NCBI RefSeq assembly: GCF_902148855.1
Contig: NC_043957.1
Location: 54,741,108 to 54,805,107 of the forward strand
Origin: Sphaeramia orbicularis
Lineage: Eukaryota; Chordata; Actinopteri; Kurtiformes; Apogonidae
Direction: 5' to 3'
DNA length: 64,000 nucleotides
The translations under genes and the position numbers were made by a program. The notes under the pieces are model-generated. The model was not told the DNA's origin. It did no database searches and worked only from the letters and a program-made list of their open reading frames with translations. Shown here piece by piece: positions 48,826-60,554 of the stretch. Positions within the stretch are counted from its first letter, which is position 1; the number at the start of each line of letters is the position of its first letter.

Positions 48826-49985
48826 TTCTTAGTCATATTCTGACTAAGCCTGCTCGGTGTGATATAAGTTTGCATAAGCCATTTGTACTGTAACAATCTA
48901 TATTTTGTGTTAACAGCTTTAAAATAACCAATTTCCCAATCTGCTTCCTGAATATCTAAGTTTAAGTCATGTTTCCAAGCTATTTTTTTTTTTTTTCTAT
49001 TTTTTTCATAGTTGAATCCTTTGAGGAAGGCAGTAATAGTTCATAGAACCGGGAGAGTTGACCCCTACCATTTATATGGGACAGAGTCAACTCTTCAATT
49101 CTAGAAAGTGGACATACAGAGGACAGATGTTTATGAGTAGATATAAAGTGTTTAAACTGTAGATATTTAAAGAAAGGCTTTTTTGGAAGGTTATATTTTT
49201 CACACTGTTGGGGATAAGTTAATAAATAACCCTCTTCATGTGAGTCTGAAATGTTTTCAACACCTTTATTAAATCGTATTTTGAATCCACCATCAGCTCT
49301 ACCAAGTATGAAGAAACTGTTGCCCCATGTGAGGGAGAACTGCCACAGTGCCAGTGTGTCACAGACATGTTGGTGTGCTGAGTGCCATACTCTAATTGAT
49401 TTTCTAAGAAAGGAATTATTTATTTGTTTAATTAGTTTTTTAACAGTTGTTGAGTACAAATAGAGCTTGAGAGGAAGTCCAGATATTGATGTTTGTTCTA
49501 TATTCACCCAAGTAGGAAATGATGTCTCTGAGAGATAGCAAATTGTTGATCGTAGCTGGGCAGCCCAGTAGTACCATTTCAAATTATGGAGTTGAAGCCC
49601 ATCCCTCTCATATGGTAAATACAACAGTCTCAGCTGAAGTTGAGCTTTTTTATTGTACCAAATAAAATAGTTTAATAGCTCACTGATATTACAAAAGAAG
49701 GTTTCAGGAAAAGGAAGGAGGAAAGATTGAAAGTGACAGAGAAATTTTGGTAAGATTAACATTTTAATGATATTTATGTGGCCAGACATGGAAATAGGCA
49801 TTTGCGCCCACCTATTCAACGTCCACCAGGGGATCAGAGCTTAAGGAAACCATTTGGTTTACATTAGGGCTGGGGTGTGACCTTTCATTTTCATTTAATA
49901 ACATTAAAGCTGACTTTGAATTGTTTATTTTATATCCAGATATTACCAGGTCTCAATTAAGTTCTGTAATTGGGGGACTGAGCCT
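48826..49985 (-). mobile_element. L1-like LINE fragment (ORF2 C-terminus and 3' end)
   Basis: A single minus-strand frame of 279 codons (48980-49819) starts near INIIKMLILPKFLCHFQSFL, a hallmark of the L1 ORF2 region after the RT, and continues with NYFIWYNKKAQ and GLQLHNLKWYYWAAQLRS. The catalytic RT and endonuclease parts are absent, so it is 5'-truncated. It lies between remnant 3 and the promoter of gene E. This frame has no internal stop, suggesting a fairly recent insertion. Confidence 0.85.
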
Positions 49986-50360
49986 TTATCTATATGTTAA
50001 ATGTTTTCTTTCCTGTCAGAGCTGCTGCTATGTATGTGACAGAGGGTTATTACTGACAGGTGAAAATATTATAGTTCATCACATTCAGAAAGTATATTAA
50101 AATGTTTCAAGCTTTGCTCAAAATAGTTTTAGCTTTGTTTAACTATGACATGTACATCAGCTTGAATATTAATGTTAAAAATAGGAAGGAAATGAAGCTG
50201 TTTAACATCCTCGCCTTCAGTTCAGAGACCCCAGTGGAGAGGCATCTGGACAAGAAAACACCCGTTCCAGTAAGTTCAATTATTCATTGAAGTTATGACT
50301 CTTTTGTGAAATAAATGTATTTGTTAACATTTAGGAATTCATCTGAAGTCAGTCAGACAG
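49986..50360 (+). promoter_or_regulatory. Promoter region and 5' non-coding exon of gene E
   Basis: The non-coding exon ends at 50269 (cccgttcca) before GTAAGTTC, and the next exon starts at 50361 after GTCAGACAG. The same block (aggaaggaaatgaagctgtt...ggcatctggacaagaaaaca) precedes every receptor copy, intact or broken. It has no TATA box that I can see. It carries GGAA cores (AGGAAGGAAA), which are ETS/PU.1-type sites common in leukocyte promoters. The ETS reading is inference. Confidence 0.6.
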
Positions 50361-50364
50361 TGAG

Positions 50365-53300
50365 ATGAGAGCAGCAACAACGATGAGTTTAAGATCAGCA
50401 AGTGGATTTATCGTCTTCATTCTCTCTGTTACAGGTACTGTAGATCTTTATTTCCGTTAATGGAATAATTTTTAATGTGAAAATTACCAATGAAACTGTG
50501 TGAACAGCAAAAAAACTATCAATCATTCTGGTTTGTATTTGACAACAGTTTAGTTTCTGGATGAGATCTGCAGCTTTTCATAACTTAATGAGTTCTAACA
50601 TGTGCTGGTTTGGTCAGAACCATTATCCTATGCCATATAAAAGTATTCTAATCAATAAATCACTCAAATGCTCTTCAGAACAAAAATTTTCAACATCAGA
50701 TGTGCAGTGTGATGTAAAAAATGTTAGATCAGTTTTTGTTTTTCTCACATCTGTATAAATACAAGATTTCCTGTTTTATGTCTTACCATATTCTAGTGTT
50801 TTACTGTGCAGTAGTTTTACCAAATTACGTTTATTATTGATTTGATGGTTACAAAGTAAAATAAATTTGCCTTTTTTCACCATAGCTGCTGTGAAAAGTT
50901 TCTAACACCTCTGTGTTCTGCATTTCTGTTTTTCTTTGCATCCATCTGACCACAGAGTGAACAGAGGAAACAAACCAAGAACAGATCAGACTCAAACAAT
51001 AATAACTACGATGTTACCAGTGGCAGACCGTGCATTTCATAGAACTTCAGTAGTGCTCTGTCTGAATCAATCCACCCCTCAATAACTATTTTATGGTTAT
51101 AAAAGCCCTCTTATTATGCAGAAATGCAGTATAAAGAGCCGTTGCATTGCAGATAAATAACTCGTGTAGCCACAATAAATGCCTTTACTGAATAAACAAA
51201 CCCGGGGTGCACAAGTCTCCTTCTACTGTCGCTACAACTGCAACACACATGAAGTCTCAGTCACAAATGCCGTTACGAACAGCTACGAACACTGTGCGAA
51301 TGATTTATGGACCATTTCGTACGACCTTTTCAAGGCGGCTGTATAAGAATGGTGTGTTCATGGAGTGTTCGTGGATCGTTCCCAAGTTCGTAGCCAGGTG
51401 AGCAATCTTGCCCAAGATTTTCTACGGAAGCAGTACGAAACCCCCTTTCACATGGTGCACTAACAAATGCCTTATGAACTACATAAGAACAACGCACGAC
51501 ATTCGTGGATCAGGAGGTCTTTTCCAGGACCCACATGTTCCTGCGGTGGCTGCAAGAAGATCTCAAGAACACATTACGGTGTTATTAGGGGTCCCATACG
51601 ACATTCACACGAACGAATCACAGACAGGTGGGCGTAAGGTTCAGTGCAGCAGTAGTACGACATTTGTGGCGTTCTTAGAAGGGTCGAATACAAACTGTCA
51701 AGATGGAGTGAATGACTGGTCTCAAACGCACGGTGCAAAACATATAAAGAATTAAGTCTTTTATTAACAGAAAAATAAACTTGAAATCAATCGGCTGAGA
51801 TAGTGCACAATCCACCGGGACGAGGATCAGGGTGATGGATGTGCATGTCGGACGGTTAGTGTTTTTAACATTCACTTCTCTCTATTATTCTTGTGTATCT
51901 TTGTTATATTCTTCTACTTTCACTTCAAATTTCTTCATCTGATGTCTTATTATGACTCCTAATTTCTAACAGTACAGGTCAGTTTTCGTGCAGTAATGTG
52001 TGAATTCAGCACCACGGACAGCACATGATCCCAAACCCATCAAACACACATTCACAAAAGGCTTAATGTAAAAATAGGTTAATGTAGTTTAATGTCCGAA
52101 AAGAGCATCAATAATCACCAAATTATGCGTGGACATCTCTAATGCTGGGATAGGCTCCAGCGCCTCCGCGACCATCTGGAGGATAAAGCGGTTCACAAAA
52201 TAAACGAATGAATGAAATAATGAGTGAACAGTACTCTAAGATTAAACTATGTTAAGTTTTTTTTTTTTTTTTTGCAGATGTGAAAGTGGACATGACTACA
52301 GATGTGCACACGGACTTTGGTGCTGATTGATCACTGTTCTAGGGCATTAAACTACATTAAGTTATGTTTTTTTAGCAAGCACTTTAGAATGGCCCTCCTC
52401 TTCCGCTGCTGTCGGACTGAAACACCGTAAGATTTTCCTACCATTGACTTGCAAGCACCGTGAGTTTCATGTAGGGCTGACGTGAATTGACTTTACGACA
52501 AAATAATTCATGAAGTGGCCGTAGGTCTGACGTAGGAAGGTCTCAAGGCACCCTTACGAAGACTGTTACAACTGTATGGTGTTAATATGACTCAAAATCA
52601 CGTCATTTTCTCACAGCGGCCTCAAGATGCTCTTCATTTTGAATGGCAGCCGTACCGACTTCGTAAGACGGTCATAAGAAACCAGTGCTGCCTCCAAGAA
52701 TGTCTACAAACTCCAGAACTCAAACAGAGATTCGTACAAACCCATTGTTCGTATGAAGCTTTGTGACTGAGGCTTAAAGAAGCATCAATAATAACCTCAT
52801 TAACTTGTAATATTATCTAGGAAAACAGCAACATTTTACTCACCAAAAATTCTGATTTGTACACACAATCCATCCTCCTTTCTTTCCTCAAAAAGAGTTC
52901 AACTATTCTGTCGTACAGATTATCCGTGCAAGTGACTGGGGGTACCGGTCGTAGTTAGTGGACTGAAAGTGACAGACAAATCCTTTTCCTGGTGTTGACA
53001 GGCCTGCTAGCTTTGGAATTGTCCGACCTTTCTTAGTGATGTCCAGCTTTTCTGGAATTGTCCGTCTTGAAAATGGCTTTGACAATAAATCTGCAACCAA
53101 ATCCATTTCTTCTCCTCCCTTAGCCATTGTGGGTTGACAAAACAGCTATGAAACCAACACAACTGTACTTCTGTTCATGCAGCTCGCTAAAGATGCAGTT
53201 TGCTAGCTTTGGCTGCTACGCTCTCTAACTATCCAATCAAAAGCTGTGAATACACTGACGTTACCGTACGCCTGCTAGAGGGCCTTGGTGTAGCCAACTC

Positions 53301-56300
53301 AAAATCTGATTGGTTGAAGCAGCAGTTTCATGGACACTTTGCTAGAGGGCCTGCAGAACTGATTGTGAAGGCCTCCAGGCAGAGTTCTTTGACTCTGACC
53401 CTGCCTGGCAACAAATGATGGCTGAAATATGATTGGTTAAATGCTTTCATATGAAAATACGTGTCTGGAAGCAGCACCACCAGGGGAAAAGCTATGAAGG
53501 GAAGCGGACAGACCATTTGGAATTATTTAATAAGTATTCATGGACAAAATATAATTAACATCAGTCTGTGATTCAGATATTTTTTTAGGCCAGCAGAGAA
53601 GGCCTTGCAGGCCCTAACGGCCAACCACTGGGTGTTACTGATCATCTGATGGATTAAACAGATATGAGAATAAGAGTTAAACATAATAAAACTTCAGGTG
53701 TTTGTGAGCTGAACACTACACTAATGTAATATGTCAGATGATTTATTAAAGGTTTTTGGCTGATATCTTTGAACAACTGCATTGTTTTTCAGTGATTATA
53801 GATTAAATTGTCTCTGTTTGAGGTTCATCCAGTTTACTTTTTTCTACAACCACAATGATGATCTTTTAATTGATTTATCCATTGACTTACATTTATTTCT
53901 TTTGTTTGTTTTTTTTTGTTGTTGTTTTTTTTTTTATTATTAGTGATAGTTAACAAGACAATGTGGACAGAAAAGCAACAACTGTAACACATAAAGGGGA
54001 AATTAAACAAATAAACAAACAAACCAAAAACAACAACAACGACAGAGTATTTGACAAACAGCAACAACAACATCATATTACAATGAAAAGGATAATAAAT
54101 GTAAATAGCAACTAAACATTATAACTTGGTTAGGGGCGATAGGGAAAAGGGGAAGGGGGGGTGTGAATGAAAGTGAGAAAGAGAGAGGGGGGAGTGAGGG
54201 GGAAAATAATAATTGTTGTAATAATACAAAAATATATAATAATAATACCAGCAGCCTAATTTGCTAGTATTATTGTGGTGGCAGTAGCGGCGGAGGCAGT
54301 CACAATGCAACAATGACTTAAATAATTTAATATTTGTAAAAATGTATTTGTATCAGTTACTATCAGTTTTGAGTTTATATGAATCAGTTTAAATTAATAT
54401 GGCTATGGGGGGGTAGATGGAGCCCAGCACGCAGAGCCCGAGGAGAGGAGGACACCATCAACCCCCCACACAACCTCCAGCACCCCCAGCAGCACAACCA
54501 CAACCCAAGGACAAGATCAGCCATAACCAGTCAAAGGGTATTCCTCCTATGCCCCCCCCCCCCCCTTTTTTTTTTTTTTTTTGGTGAATATAGACCTAGT
54601 CCACTCCACAGTTGGACCACTCTCAGACCATTTAGGAGAAGGTCTGTCCACTGTGGAGTGACCATTTTTAATTTTTAATTTTTCTTATATATGAGGTAGG
54701 TGTAAATGCCTTCAAGCCAGCTACCTCACACTGCCCTCTCCAAAGACTGCAGCCATACCACCAGGGGGCTGAAGGTCGAGAGAGGCAGGTGTCATCCCAC
54801 CCCAGCCCCCCCCCCCCCAAAAAAAAATTATTATTATCCAGACTTATGAATGCCTCCACCGCCACCGCCCACACAAACTATGGCAACGGCAATAATAATG
54901 AAAATAGTAACAAGAACAAAGATGATAATGATGATAGTAGTACTGGTAACAATAATAATGACAAAGATTATGACAATAGTAGCAATGATAATGACAATAA
55001 TACCTGTAACAACAGCAACAGTGATGTTAACACCAATGATAGCAACAACAATAATAAACAGTAGGAATAACAACGATGACAGTAAAAATATTACTTTCTA
55101 AAAAAAAAAAAAGGAGCCTCGGTTAAAGAGGAAAAGAGGGGAGGGGAGAGAGAGGGGAAGAAAGAAGTGTAGGTGGGAACGAAGGAGAGCAGGAATCCTG
55201 GTTTATCTGTATGTGGAGGTAGAGAGAAAGAATGAAGTTGATGTGAATGATGTAAATTAAAAAATGTTTGTTATGGGTTGGATATGGTCCTGTACGTGGC
55301 TCTGGTTTTGGTTACTGCTTTGGTTTGAGTTCTGGATGGACTCACACAATAATGATTGTTTAATTGATTTATCCATTGACTCATATTTGTTTCTTAATTT
55401 GTTCTGTTACAGTTGTTCAGGGTCAAAATGGATGGAGAGTGACTTACACTTCTACTCAGATCTGTGCCTTAAAAGGATCAACAGTCGACATGAGCTGCAC
55501 CTACACATACCCATACTGGATAAACAAACAGAAAACTACAGTTGAGAAAACATTCTGGTTTAGCAATGGAGACATTAACCCTGTAGATCTGAAAACAGAG
55601 TCAGAGTACAAAGATCGTGTACTTTTATATGACTATGGGGGCTACTACTCTTCTGTGAGAATCTCAGACCTGAGACAGAGCGACTCAGCTCAGTACCAGT
55701 TCAGGTTTATAACAAACCAACCTGGTGGACGTTATACTGGTTCACCTGGAGTCACTCTGACTGTCACAGGTAAATGCTTCAGAAATATACAAATACATTC
55801 ATCTAATAGTTAAAATCTGTATATATGTGTAGTTTCTTGTGTTTGTTAAATTGTTCATTTAACATAACATTTCTTTATTTTTCATAGCACATCCAGATCT
55901 CCAGGTCCATGTGACCAGATCATCATCCTGCAGGAATTCTAATTGTGTCCAAGTAGAGCTGAGGTGTCACAGCAGCTGTCGTCTACCTGACAATTACAAA
56001 TACACCTGGTTCAAGAACAGAAAGAAGATTCAGAGTCAAACATCATCTTCCTATTCCACCTCTTTTTCCTCTGAAGATACCGTTTCCTGTGCTGTTAAAG
56101 GTTATGAGATGTTCTCCTCTCCTCCAGTGTGTGAGTTTACTCCACAGTCTTCCTCTAACATCTCTCCATCTAGTGGAGGTTTTTATCTAATGCAGTGTAA
56201 CATGACTGCATGGATTTCCAAATGATTTCTGTGTGTACTGGAGAGATGTTCAAACTATAGCTTCTATAAGTGACCAGTGTCTCCACCACTTCTGTCCATC

Positions 56301-57863
56301 TTGTCTCCATCTGTCAGCTTTATACTTTGGTGGGTTATGAGGGGTGGAGTCAAAAATCAAACATTACTATGATTTTTATCTTAAAATGTTTTGTTAATGT
56401 TTTCTTCTCCAGTTGCTCCAACAGTTCCTTCAGTGTCTTTCAGTCCCTCTGGTGAAATCATTGAGGGCAGTTCAGTGACTCTGACCTGTACCAGTGATGC
56501 AAACCCACCTGTTACTAAATACACCTGGTACAAGAGAGGAAAGAATCAACTTCAGTCAAGAGGTGAAGGACAGCAGTTTGTCCTCAGCTTCATTAACTCC
56601 TCTGACTCTGGATCATATTCATGTTTGGCTAGGAACAGTCTGGGGTTGAAGATGTCAGAATACGTCTATATTGATGTGAAATGTGAGTAAAATGCTTTAC
56701 TTTGTAGAATATGTCTAGTGTCACGTGACACATCCAATGAGAATCCTCTTTTCTCCGGAGATTCTAATACAGCAAAGGATGAATCTGCAAATCACTGAAA
56801 CACATCATACAGCAGCAAAGGAACCATCATCCATCCATCCATCCATCCATCCATTCATTCTTTCAAATCTCCTCCAGATCCTCCCAGACTTCCCTCTGTG
56901 TCCGTGAGTCCGTCTGGTCAGATAGTTCAGGGCAGTTCAGTGACTCTGACCTGTACCAGTGATGCAAACCCACCTGTTACTAAATACACCTGGTACAAGG
57001 AGGATGAAGACTCACCAAAAGTATCAGGACAGAACTTCACCATCACTGACGTCAGATCTGAACACAGTGGGAATTATTACTGTGAAGCCCAGAACAGCAG
57101 AGGACGACAGAACTCCACCTCACATCTGATTGTTGTATCATGTGAGTGTTTGCATTTAACTGCACATAGACTCAGAAAAAAACTAAAAACACAGTGAGAG
57201 TCACACTTTGTAAATGTTGTTGAGCTTTTTAACTCACATTTGTAAAGCATTTTGTAGAGAAAGCCAGGACTTTTTTTTAGACTTACAGCAGCTTAAAGTT
57301 TTTCTTTGTATTTGTATTTACAAGTTTTAACACCTCATCAAGTCTGTTTAATACTGTGAACATGTGCTGTGTTTCTCTCTTTGTTGTTTTTATCTTTCAG
57401 TGTTTTCTTCTTCTTTTTTCAGACAAATGGAAATCAGTAGCAGCTGGAGTGACTGTTGCCATTCTCCTTCCCATAATCCTCATCTCTGTCTTCATATTAG
57501 TCAGGTAAATTAAATTTCACCAGAGAATTGCTTGAATTCATGAGGCATGGAATAATTTTAATATAGTTTGAACCATCAGCCACTTCTTCAGTTTTTTAAA
57601 TAAAACCCCAAAGAGTATCGAAGCTTTGAAACTGTGGTGCTTTTGGAGAACTTCTTTCAGTTCATGCTGGGAGGAAAAGTAGTTCTGTTGGGGGTTTAGT
57701 GACTTTCAGTTTATACATGGTAAGACCAAGACCTTATGCAGTGCATGGAAGTTATTCAACTCCTTGGATGTTTTCCCCTTTTATTGCTAGTTCGACTATG
57801 ATGATATCCAAAGCAATGTAGCATGTTTGTTAATAATTTTACAATGAAAAACAACAACAAAAG

Positions 57864-57948
<85 letters not shown>

Positions 57949-59490
57949 CAAAGTGAAGAAGTTTCTACAAAGTAACGTCAATTAATTAAAAACACATAAT
58001 ATATTGATATCTAATGTAAAACAAGTAATTGAATATTCTCCTTCTTTAAACTGACTGGTCTTATTCACCAGAGGTTCAGTAATAATGATAATATTCTCAC
58101 AATAGTGACCTGAGAACAGTGAATGTGTCTGAAGTGATTGTAATATAAACATATCTGTGTCTGGAAGGTTCAGTATTCATAGCTACTAATACACTTCAAA
58201 TATAAAAGAACACACAACCAGCCCTGACAAAAGGTTATTGAAAAGCACAACTGTAGTTTGTGGAATTCACTAAATATCCACTGATGACAAAGATCACAGA
58301 ACACACACATCACAGCAGAGAAATGATAAGGCTCATCTAGAAAAGTTCAGTGTCGGTTTAGATTGTGTTCACCGTTTTATCAGACAGCATTTTCTTTTGG
58401 TAAAACTCATTTTGGTGTTCCTATTCATTCCTTCACTGGTTGTAGTGTATTATTCCACACACATCAGATTTAGGAAGGACAACTTTAATAAAAAAAAAAA
58501 AAAGAAACTGTCATGAACAGCTTGTGCACCTCAGTCAGCAGAGAATGAAAGAATGAAGTGATGTTTAACATGAAGTGAATGAAGGGGCAGCAGTGGAGTG
58601 TAAAGTCTGGTTCTTGTGACATTAGCCGATACATGTTTAGACGACAAACTGATTCCTTTTAGATTCATGTCGAGGAAAAAGGGAAGCAGTGCATGATCTA
58701 TGTGGTAACCAATGGATTTGTATGTGTCTGAGCTGCATTTGTTTCTTCATTGTGTGTTTCTCTAGAAGAAGGAGAGCTTTGAAAACATCATCTGAACCTG
58801 AAGACAGAGCGGACAACAGCCAACAGGTGAGAACAGATGTGTTTTAGTACAAAACTAAGCTGTTCTGGAAAATGTCATCTGACTGCAGCTCATCATGTTC
58901 TTCACTCAAACCAACTCATGATGTGATTACATTCACCAGAAGTTGTCCTGCTTTTTTCACCTGTTTTATATCCCCTTTCTGTCATTTGCTGACATGTTGA
59001 TAGAATATCTTCAACGTTGTTTTCTGTCATATTGGTCTTTTCAGCAGATTGCCGTCCTCTCTCTGAATGCACCATTTAAAATAAAGTCGTACGCAGGTGA
59101 AATGTTTCCTTCACAGTATTTTTGTCTGTGCAGTGTCCACCTAATCACAGACACCCAGAGGAGCAGGACAACCTTCATTACGCCACCGTCAACTTCTCTC
59201 AGAACAAGGAGGATTCAGTTTACTCCAACACTGGACCAGCTCGGTGCCCAAGACACAAGAAGGAACCAACATTTACTGAGTACTCTGCTCTCCCATTTCA
59301 TAACAACAGCAAAAAGCAGAGGTGAGATCTGACATTCTCTTGTATTTAAACATCAAATCAATTTACAATCACCTGATTAATCTTCTATTTCTATGTCAGA
59401 GACAGAGTTAAGGAAACTGCCGAGGATTCAGCTGTATTGTACAGCACAGTCAAGAAACCCAAAGGACCAAGGACCTCGGCTCCAAAGTGA
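50365..59490 (+). CDS. Gene E: CD22/Siglec-like receptor, 4 Ig domains, ITIM tail
   Basis: Exons: 50365-50434 signal, 55413-55769 V-set, 55888-56130 C2, 56413-56682 C2, 56878-57141 C2, 57423-57504 transmembrane, 58766-58826, 59134-59321 and 59400-59490 tail; 541 aa in frame. The membrane exon reads KSVAAGVTVAILLPIILISV. The tail carries LHYATV (Y465, ITIM), VYSNT (Y479, YxN), TEYSAL (Y499, ITSM-like) and VLYSTV (Y526, ITIM). This predicts SHP-1/SHP-2 recruitment and inhibitory signalling. The V domain has Arg121 (YQFRF) at the sialic-acid-binding position, but the strand-E Cys of the Siglec intrasheet disulfide is Ser (SSVRISDL). Intron 1 is about 5 kb because of a hAT and a low-complexity insertion, and it holds a second partial copy of the V-exon acceptor region. 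Gene E is the mirror partner of A but keeps the fourth Ig exon. Confidence 0.8.
51018..53630 (-). mobile_element. hAT element in gene E intron 1
   Basis: The ends are CAGTGGCAGACCG (left) and CAGTGGTTGGCCG (right, reverse-complemented). The 8-bp flanks gatgttac (51010-51017) and ggtgttac (53631-53638) restore the gene F intron sequence when joined. The minus-strand frame 53127-52903 (MAKGGEEMDLVADLLSKPF, then GKGFVCHFQSTNYDRYP) resembles the N-terminus of ZMYM1-like hAT transposases. The rest of the transposase is missing, replaced by a nested inverted-repeat element. Confidence 0.88.
51253..52774. mobile_element. Nested inverted-repeat element inside the hAT
   Basis: Left agtctcagtcacaaatgccg and right (reverse-complemented) AGCCTCAGTCACAAAGC form terminal repeats of about 15 bp with a longer weak match (TACGAAC). 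Inside are further short palindromic motifs built on TACGA/TCGTA. No coding frame and no clear target duplication; superfamily unknown. Confidence 0.5.
53901..55345. repeat. Low-complexity insertion in gene E intron 1
   Basis: Contains poly-T/poly-C runs, GA-rich blocks and a degenerate (AAT/GAT)n field (54880-55085). On each side lies a copy of the same ~45 bp of receptor intron (tttaattgatttatccattg), at about 53855-53900 and 55345-55395. It therefore looks like an insertion with a long target duplication, or a tandem slip. No gene is supported. N-rich frames here are microsatellite translations. Confidence 0.6.
57864..57945. repeat. (AAT)n(ATT)n inverted microsatellite in gene E
   Basis: About 11 AAT units followed by about 16 TTA units, able to fold into a hairpin. 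It is the counterpart of the simpler ATT tract in gene A. Confidence 0.95.
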
Positions 59491-60554
59491 AATGTGTAAT
59501 ACCACTCATGGCCACTAGAGGCTGCTCCTAAGAGCCTTGTCTCCCATGGACTCACACTGAACTCCTCTCTAAACTTTTTAAGTCATTTTTTTCTAGGAGT
59601 GTTTTTTCTGACTGTTATTATTTTTGGAATTTCTAATAAGTAATGTGTTCCATCTTTAACCTTTTTCTCCATTAATGAGATCACAAGTCAAACAGAAGGC
59701 ACTGATTAACAGGTGTGATTGATAGTTTGGAAAGTTGGACCTCTGACGTTTCAGTTAATTTCAAAATTTTTTTTCTTGACAGAAAGCTAAATTGTCGTTA
59801 TAGCTTATGCTTGCAATCCCATAGCCCCACCCATTTTGTCCAAATATTGTCACTTTTGCCCCAAATATACAAAGTAATCCCTTTCACATCCTTTATGGGG
59901 TTTTTTTGGGGTTTTTTTTGTTTTTGTCTTTTTTTTATTAAATCCATTCTGTGTATCTGTTCTGTGTAAAAATCTATTCTTGTATGTATGTATTCTATTT
60001 TTTTTTTTTTTCTTCACATTTTGCTCCAGAACCAAACTTTTTTTGGAACTGGGGTTGTATTCCATCACAGTTCTATCGTATCTGTTTTTAAATGTCATGA
60101 TTATCTGGCTGTTTTTAGCATCTTCATGTATATATTGTCAAATACATCATCACAGGAAATGAGACTGAGCCTAGATCTACACAGGATGTGACATGTTTTC
60201 TTTCCTCGCAGAGCTGTTGCTATGTATGTGACAAAGGTTAATACAGACAGGTGAAAACATTAGAGTTCATCATATTCAGAAATTATATTTAAATGTTTCA
60301 AGCTTTGCTCTAAATAGTTTTAGTTTTGTTTAACTATGACATTTATCTCAGCATGAATATTATTGTTAAAAATCGGATGGAAGCAGTTTAACAACCTCAC
60401 TTTCAGTTCAGTGACCACAGAGGAGAGGCATCTGGACAAGAAAACACCAGTTCCAGTAAGTTTATTTATTTATTTATTTATTTGTTTATTTACTCACTCT
60501 TTTGTAAAATGTATCTGCTGACATATTTTAATTCATCTAAAGTCAGACAGTGAG

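Noticed and set aside
54789-55101. Asparagine/aspartate-rich and valine/isoleucine-rich frames on both strands
   Set aside because: These are translations of degenerate AAT/GAT microsatellite sequence, open on both strands for that reason.
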